64,000 nucleotides of DNA from the NCBI GenBank assembly GCA_029891345.1, contig CM057002.1, positions 59,696,777-59,760,776 of the forward strand, read 5' to 3'. Shown piece after piece: positions 48,601 to 57,600 of the stretch; position 1 is the first letter of the stretch, and the number at the start of each line of letters is the position of its first letter. The stretch is from Dryococelus australis (Eukaryota; Arthropoda; Insecta; Phasmatodea; Phasmatidae). The notes under the pieces are model-generated. The model was not told the DNA's origin and did no database searches. It saw only the letters and a list, made by a program, of their open reading frames with translations. A program made the translations under genes and the position numbers.

Positions 48601-51600
48601 TGCTGTCCGACAACAGGAACTGAGACCTGGATGACACCCCCCCCCCCCCCCCTCTTATCACCCCTGATCAAACCCCACGGAAAGATGAAATCAAAAACTA
48701 AAAAAATGCATACGAATGAGCGTGGGCGACAACCAATAAGGGTGGAACAGAGAGGTTCCCACAGTATTATTTGCATTGTACTGTCAGGAAAACCAGGCTA
48801 CCCACGCGATGCCAAGTTGCCTCCTCCTGTGGCATACCCTCCGACGTCCTGGGGGATTGGCAATGAGAGACACCCCTCCGAGCACCTACTGACCCCCTCG
48901 GAGTGGTTGAAGGCACCCGAACACGGGAAAGATAGGCGAACGAGCACCAAAAATGGTATATGGTGCGGAAGTACCCCCCCACGGAACATCAGGGATATAT
49001 ATATATATATATCCCTCAGGGACCCAAGTGTTGGTCAGAAACCACCCCCTCAACAAAGCCATAGATAAGTTCGCAGTGAGCCTGGCCCCTAAGTGGACCG
49101 GACCCACTACAGTAGAAGGGCATCATGGGAATGTGTACTGGGCGAGTGACCAGAAAGGACATATCGGCCCAGCTCTCCTGCATGCAATTATGTCCGTACT
49201 ACGGCCTGAACGCAAACCAAGCAGAGACGGGATCCCGTGCGGGAACCGAACCCCAGACACCCCAGAGACGGATGAAGCGTCCCCCTCCAACCTGCGACAG
49301 TAGATCACCCTCGCTGGACTCGGGAAGGATAGACAGCCTCCGTCTTCTGTCCAACTGCATGTATCCGAGGGAGAACTTCCGGAGTAGGTTCTCCCTTGCA
49401 AGAGCCGGATTTATGCGTAGTCCAAGTACCCCGTCATCTTTCAGACCCCACCAGACAACCACCACGTATCTAACCTGAGCCATCATGGCGTAACCCAGCT
49501 GATCGATCGTCGCCAGTGTATCAGCCCGCTAGGAATGTGCTAATGATAGGCTCAAACCCTTCTCGTCCCACTTCTTGCTCCTTCCCTGGCTGTTAATTGC
49601 CAGGAAACTTGTGAGACATCACCCGTACATGGTGAACGCACCTCTCCAGCCTTCTCTCCCGCAGCGGAAGAAGCGGCCACTCCGGATGACGACCTGGACT
49701 TGGCTGCGTACCCACTCCCGCTAGGATCGGTGCCAGTAACCACACCCCAGAGATGGTGGAACCTCTCCAGGATAAGGAAAATGGGTCATCCGCCCTGCTG
49801 CCGTACCCATCCTATCCCTTTCCCGGCAAGAATGGAGAGAATGGACGAGCGAAGGAAGGAAGCCTGTCCCAGTCCTCATCAACAACGGTGGTCATGTCGG
49901 TCAACATGGTAACCAAGGTCTGTGACAAACAGAGAAAGGCTGAAGAGTAGGAAAGGCATGACGCCCATGTCGATCAGTCTGTAAACGTGTTTTACCGGAC
50001 GCCCGTGAGCGTTAAGGCTGCCCGCGCAAGCCCTCCACCACCTGGAGCGGGCAGTTTGAGTCAGTACCGTGCACCGGTCACCTGCGCAGCTGCCGCGAGG
50101 CAACGTCGGCCCACAGCCACGAGGGCCAAAACTGAAGCAGATGCCACCAGCACCCAGGACGCTGTTCCCATGCAGTTGACTACAGCGGGGTCCACATCAC
50201 GAGAGACCGCACTACGTGCGAGGCACATGCTCTACATCCCTGGACGCTACTGAGACATGCCATGGAGGGTGCCTACCATGCATCGCTGGCCTGCCGCTCT
50301 CACTGCAGCGCCCTTCAAACGATGACACCCGCTGAAACAATGCCTCACCAAGCGCCAACGTCCAGCACTGCCACCATCTAAGTGAGTACCTGGCAGATGC
50401 CAGATCCAAACTACCATGCCCTCTCACCATAGACTTTTAGCTAACCGAGTAGTAGGGAGTGATAGTGATAGAAATTCCAGAACATTACTGAAACGAGAGT
50501 GCAAGAGCTCGTTAGCTAGTTTAGTAAGGTTAGGTGTCAAAGAAACACCCCATACCATAATCTTAACCTTATAGAATAGGCAGTGCGACACAAGTATTTG
50601 CCCCACCCCAAGCGTATTGTTATAAAATCATGTGTTTGTTTAACCAAGTTTTTTTTTCTCAAAAGGTTGAGAATTCAAAAATCGCATTGGTAGGAATCGA
50701 GGCCCCACACAGTAGAGTGCCATAATTAATGTAGACTACCTCCTTCCTATCCATGGGCACCAGTAACATAAAACTAACAAAATTGATTTAATAATATAAG
50801 AACTTGATCCCTAGTTTGCTAACCTGAAAAGGTTGTGTTTTGCGGAGGAAAAATTAATGTAAAGTCAAATCCGAAAGCAGACTGGAAAGTTTATGTTTGC
50901 ATACTCCTGAAAATTCCACAAGCGCTCATGTAACGTAAACTATTAATAAGAAACTGAAAAATTTGGTTGGTGCTGTTTTGAGAAATCTAGTACGACGCAA
51001 TTAATGTAACGCCACTGAATCCTGTGAGCACTGATAGGAAGAGTGAACACATAATCAAAGCCTCTCAGCAGGTCCATGAACATGAACGATGCAACCCTCC
51101 TCATTCCTCGCAATGCGACTGGGTGAACTTGTTTAAAGAACCCCTTTAACCTTGAGTAAGAGCATCTGGCGAGAGCTTGCTGTGAGCATACCGTAATCGC
51201 CAGGGAATTCCCAACCTTTTTAAAATAAAGAGTGTTAAGTGTAATTAGCACTGAAACGATGCTATCCCAAAGTAACTGTGTAAAAGTAGAAAATGCCTAG
51301 TGTTAATTTATGTAGAAGTCATGCACCTAGCAAACCCTCTTGTGTTTTTTTGTTACATCAACAAATGTAAACGTATTTTCCCCTGAGGTGAAACCCCTTG
51401 TCAGAATAGGATAAGTCCTGTTGAGATAACTTATACGTGTGTTAGTTCGCAATTGAATTTAAGTGTGTTAATCCAGAAATTAGTAATGGAGATGTAATTT
51501 TCCTTGAAGAGATATCCCCCCATAATAATTACATTTTAGTTTGTGAAGTGAAAGAAAAAGTAAACATAGAGTAATCCCTGTAGAAGTTAGTGTGTCAAAA

Positions 51601-54600
51601 TAATGTGTTTAACCCTGCAAGATCACACATATAAGTGTAACATGTACAGCCATCAGTATGAAAAAGGCAAATCTCTACTCTGCACGAGTCAGAGAGCCCC
51701 TGTACTTTAGAACCACGAGAAATCTGTTCTCGCCCACACAGTAAGCAAGGCTTAAATCAGGCGTAAAAATGTTGGAATTGTTACACCAACCCTGTAGTAA
51801 TGAAAGTTGAGAGTAATCTCGCCCCAGTGTACCTGTTTAGTAATTGTGTATTAGGAAAAAGAATCTTGTAATCCTCAAGTAACCTCAAAAGGAGGAAACT
51901 TAAAAACATTGTAGTTTGGCCTAGTTAACCCGAGGTAGAGAAAACCTCTTACCTTGTATGTAACATAAAATTAGGGAGAGAAATAATTTTGTGTTTGCCC
52001 AGTTACTGTGTTTTTCTTGAGAGAAGTATAGAACTTCCCCTGTAATAAAGTAATTGAGGCCAGTGCCAATAAGATTACATAATCCTGTGTTTGTAGTTCA
52101 GAAAACGAGAGAAATACTAATTACTTGTATGTACCCTAGCCTGTAAGAATTAGAGAAATTAAGTAACCTATGCTAATCACTATCGAATATAAAAAGAGAA
52201 TGATGAAAATGTGTAACCTAGACTAAGAGTGTCATGTCCAGCAAATTACAGAAACCTAACATTAAGAATTCTCGTACAAATGGTACACAAATAATTTAAC
52301 CATTGAGTGTCTTGTGTTATCATGTGTGTGCCTTTTTAAAAGAGTTGCTCCTTGCGTTATCTCTTTTCTGTATGGGAAAACCCCCTGAGTAGTGTAGGGC
52401 GTAGTAAAATTTTTTTTCTTAAAAGCTCGCACTTTTAGATGTATGAGTTCACCGTGCAACAGCACTGGCTGAAAACCAGACCAGTTAAATTTGTCCAGCA
52501 GGGCCCACTGTAAACTTCCCCGTTACCAATCCTTTGCGAGCGGGATTATTTTATAAACTTTTGTTAGCTACACTTTTATTCTTGAGGACAGAGATAAAAA
52601 TGTAAACTCCTTAATAATATTTTGTGCAAACTACTTATTGTACAACCCGCTGTTTAAAGGATGTTTCATTCACTACTTGGTATGTGAACTGCCATCGAAC
52701 TAGGAAGGTCCAGGTTTGAATAAAAAAGATCTGTTCCCGCAACTTCCTTTTCCAAAACTAATCCCGTGCTACGAAGAAACAACGGGAAGGCAGTGCTGAG
52801 AAGCATATGAGATGGTGCCGTGCGCCGACACCCGTGCTGCTATGCTACCAAGGGAGAGGTAGAGAGACGAAGAGGAAGAAGGAAGAGGCAGTTACCTCGC
52901 TTATAGTAAACAGAAGTTGAGTGACTCAGAGAGGGGTTCGCTGTACCCTACAACTAGCAGCACTAGGCACAGAAGAGTTGCAACCACAATACCGCAACAG
53001 AGGCAACCACCTCTCACCTGAAGCAGAAGTGGTCTCGTTGAAGGTGGGTCTTCTTCGCTTCAGCGGGTGGCCGATTGATGCATGCCAACATGCTGCGCAG
53101 AATACTTCTCTACGGGCGACTTTGCCCCATTACAAGCCGACGAGAGCTCGGGGCAAGTCATAAACAGTGGCAGAGTACTTTCACGTGACAATCAAAAGGA
53201 CTCCATGCATTGGACAGCCTCAGACGTAAGGATGATTAACGTAATTAATTATGAAATGTATGGCCTGCCCAGAACCCGGCATGTAATCGCCACCCTTTTG
53301 AATAAATAAATTAGTTTTGACGGACCGCTACCCTGAAATTATCTGTGGAAGAAGTTCCAGCAACAACAAGAGATCGCAGCACCTCTGTTGCCCTGTGACA
53401 TCACATCCCACCAGCCTCAGGATGAGGTGTTTAAATTTGTTGTCGCCTCCACGCAGAGAGATAAGAAATGAGTGATGCCGCCGCAAACCTGATAAACCAA
53501 CCCCTGTGATGAAAGGTTACTCTACACCACATCCCTGGAAGATTGTGGACCACGGGATTTCCCGCTATATAAGGAAGTCCGAGAGCACCCCCAGGTAGAC
53601 ACGCCGGTCTCATGAGCCGCATAGGTCAGTGAGCACTCCCTGGTCTGCGAAGACCTCACTCTCCTCTCCTCAGCATGCGACATAGCTTCAACCTCTCCAA
53701 CAGCCTGCAATATGGCTCCAACCTCTTCTGCAGCTTAAGAAGACAGCACCATCCCTGCAGCTTGAAGAAGGCTTGTCCACAACTGCATCAGCCGACCGCA
53801 AGGATGGCTCAACTCCAGAGGTAACCCGACGTCCTATACCCTGCAACCCTTTACCCCAGTCAGAATCCTTGACTCCACGGTAGCAGGTCGTTGCGACGTT
53901 GTTACCCTTCTGGACAAACCCTGTCTTTCAAGGAGGCGCTGTCAAAAGCGTTTGTCTTGTGTAAAAAATTTTTACTCCGATAATTTGCCAGGCTCACCCT
54001 CGCCTGCTTTAATTTGAGTAATAAATTAATTGAATTTAGCTAGTTTATAATCCAACTGGGATTTTCCCACTTTCTAAAACCTGTAATAAATATTACATAA
54101 TCTGAAATTGTTGCCTACCGTAATTGTAGTATTAGTTCCTGGTTAGGCTATTTGCTAACTCATTTGTGTAAGTTAATCTTGTTGTTAGAAGCACTAGAAA
54201 AACCCCGCTGAGGACTAGTCGTGAGGCGTGACTAACTCCACAGGAGACGGAGCATGCAGAAAGTTTAGAGTGCACTCTCGCCTACCCTCAGTGGCGTCGT
54301 AATACTGGACTGCAAATTTATACATCAGGTCCTTGGGCATGACTGAATAAGACACTTCCCTAGGACTGCACGTCTGCTGAAAGGTTAGAAGGCTGGTCCG
54401 ATGTACAGCCAGAAGGGTGGACTTAAGTGCCGTGCTCGACGCAAAGAACGCTGAGCTTTGCAAAGATTGTTTAACTCCCAAGTCGACGTTGAAGTTACGA
54501 GTGAGGTCACTCTCCCCTCCCCCACCTCCAAAACATGAGCTGGTACCTAGACCTATCTCACGGTTCATCCCTCTCGCCCACAAATCACCCTTAGACGCTT

Positions 54601-57600
54601 ATTTAGGCGCTTGTTGGCCGGACTCCGAACCAGAACTGATATGTCCCCTCCAACCGGAGTCTCTAACGCCTACCGCAGTCGTCACCCCGCCGAAAGATAC
54701 TCAAGAGACAGGCAGTTCAGGACACGTGTACTATAAATTTGGCTTCCGGGAAGATTATCCCGGTTCGACTCCCGCCTAAGGTTGTCCCGAAGTTTCATGC
54801 AGTTTCCCCCACCGGAAATTAAATTCCAACATGCCGAGCTACACGGTCACAGCGGATAAGGCCAATCCCTCCGGTAGGATCATCTATTATCACCCTCGAT
54901 TAACTCATCGCACCCTTCATACAGCCCCGGGACAACTGGCATCCCGCCTCTTGGCAATCCCAGTAGTGAGGAAGATTGAACTCCCAGGAAGGGAAACAAT
55001 CTCGTTTTGCTTCACTCTGGTGTTTGATTTCCCTCGCTTCCAACGGTATCCTCCCACTAAGCGGCTCCTGCAGAACCTACCACGACCCATCGGGCCAGAA
55101 TAATAACTAACATGCCGCGGTAGGATTACTTGACGAACTAGGATGGCGATCAGCGCCTTACCACAATCCCGAAGATAGGAGCACGTGTCAACTGCAAACC
55201 TTGTTAGGGGAGGGGGAGGAATGTGGTGGGAAGTTAAGCTGGACAAGGGGAAATGTACAGGTTCGACAGGGAGTGAGTATGAGACAAAAAACAGAAAACC
55301 AAAACGACTAGCTAGTCGCTGTTGTCTTGTTGAATCTTAAGCATATTTACACTGAAGATGTGACATGCTATAAGATAGTTGGCCTTTTGTGTTTAAATAT
55401 GTTGTCTGGTTGTATCTGTGTTGCGCTCGGATTGTACTGTTGAACTTGACAACTTCTGCTTGCCTAAATTGCACTTTGCATGGAGGTGAAACTGTCTGTC
55501 ACAAACATAATGCCACACACATTTTTAAAATCCCAATATTTAAGAAAGTTATGTTTATTTCAAGTAACTGAAGCATTTGTACTATGGAACCATGAGTGTG
55601 TATTCTATGTTTTTCGTTATGGGGTATGAGGATACTAAAAGATACTCATTATACAACATGATGCATTTGAAAACTTTGCAGTAGCAAATATATTGTTATA
55701 AACTGTGCCTTTTATGGGGTGATAAATTGTTTTTCTGTAGCATTATGGGTACAAACTGTAATTATAATTTGTAGAATAATCTTCGTTTATTAAATGCTTG
55801 TGAATTTTTTATGCTTATAGCATTTCATCCTGCTGAAGTTTTGGAACTTTATCAATGACAAGACAATGGACCCATCTTTCAGGCCTGTTTTGTTGAAACT
55901 GTGTTCTCTGTATGGTGCATGGAGTTTGTACAGGCATTTATCAACATTGTATCAAGGTCAGTGTTGTATTGAACGTTCTTTTCTAATCAAATTGAAGGTA
56001 TTTCATATTTGTATGTAGCAGTAGTGTTACGGTGATACCACAATGCTCTGTTTTTATAGGATAGGTTAGGTTAAGTTAATTTGCACAGTACTAAATTTTA
56101 TCACTTTTATTTATGCATATAACCAGTCTAGCACATTTGTGACTAAAAAATAATGGCTATTAGCTGATGTTTTAAAAACACTATTATGTCCTTATAGGCT
56201 TTGTGAGGTGTCCAGAATGGTTTACAGCTATTTTCACCCATTATACAACTTTCAATGTTCTCACAATACTATAAGAGGGTCAAATGTGGCTGTTTTTGGT
56301 AATAAAAGTTACATGAGCACTAAATTGGAAGTATTGTGGTTCAGAATTGCTCATTTTCCTCTATTAATATTTTTCTGTCTTCAATATTTGGAAACACTAT
56401 TGTAAAACATGTTTTAGCATGGACTTAATGACTTTCTGACACTGTTAACACAGTTTTCCAAATTTTGTGTTTGGATTTGGGGTGTGTTAACTTCCAAAAT
56501 CATTCTTGTCTTGTAGTAAATAGGCATCATGGATGGTTTTCTGCTGTGCAAATTTGAAGTGATTGCTGTACAGAGATTTTTCAATAGTTAAGGAAAAGTA
56601 CTTCAATTTATGTATATTCAAATTGATATTGATTTGATATCTTGTTTATTATAAACATCAGTTTATTTTCTTTTCAAACTATATTAAACCACCATGAACA
56701 CACCTAAAGTGGAATGGAAACTTTACAACTATACTGACAGGACTTTGTGTTGTAGCATCGCCCTTTTCAGCCTCACGTTCAGGAGTTATGATGTACCATG
56801 GCAAAAGTCAGTTTCCTGCCCTTCCACAGTACAGTCCCGTACTAGCTCAGTCAATTTACTTCCGAGAATTTTGGCACCATTCTAATGAAATAAGAAGAAT
56901 GTATTTCCATTTTGGAATATGGTCAAGTTTTATTGTTGAATGTCTAACACAGTCTTAAACACACACACACCACACATACCCACACACACACCACACATAC
57001 ACCACACACACACCACACATACACCACACACACACCACACACACACCACACACACACCACACACACACCACACATGCACCACACATGCACCACACACACC
57101 GCACACACACCACACACAACACACACCACACACAACACACACACCACACAACACACACACCACACACACACCACACCCACACACACCACACACCCACACA
57201 CACCACACATACACCACACACACCACACACACATCACACACATACACCCACACACACCACACATACATCACACACACACACCACACCACACACACCACAC
57301 ACACACACCCACCTACACACACACACACCTACACACACACACACCCACCTACACACACACACTTACCCACACACACACACACAAATATGAACCAACAGAT
57401 CTTCCTTCACTGTAAAATTTAACAGGTTCACAGCATCACAGTAATCTCACGAACGTGACGTTAGCCATGCTGTCTGCGCCTTCAAAGGTTGACAATGATT
57501 TGCCAAATAAAAGTCTCTACACACTACAACATGAAGTTGTCTATCTGAAGGTTGTTAATGATATGCAGATGATTCGAGGGCTCACAGCACCCAGCTCGCC

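Larger units (their letters stand above)
40337..55190 (+). mobile_element. Gypsy-like element copy H: LTR, PBS, PHD fingers, gag, pol, second LTR
   Basis: The most complete copy. Order on the plus strand: LTR (40337-44217, enlarged by a nested solo LTR), tRNA-Lys-type primer site, two PHD-like fingers, gag with zinc knuckle, protease, RT, RNase H (split by another solo LTR), integrase, a ~3.7-kb tail, and a second LTR (about 53074-55190). Protease-RT-RNaseH-integrase order defines Ty3/gypsy. Many stops and frameshifts mean it is inactive. It lies in intron 7 and makes it 16 kb long. No clear target duplication was found at 40337 and 55190, so it may have been rearranged. Confidence 0.88.

Noticed and set aside
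56930..57422. Long His/Thr-rich and Cys/Val-rich open frames
   Set aside because: Composition artefacts of the CA-rich satellite, open in almost every frame on both strands.
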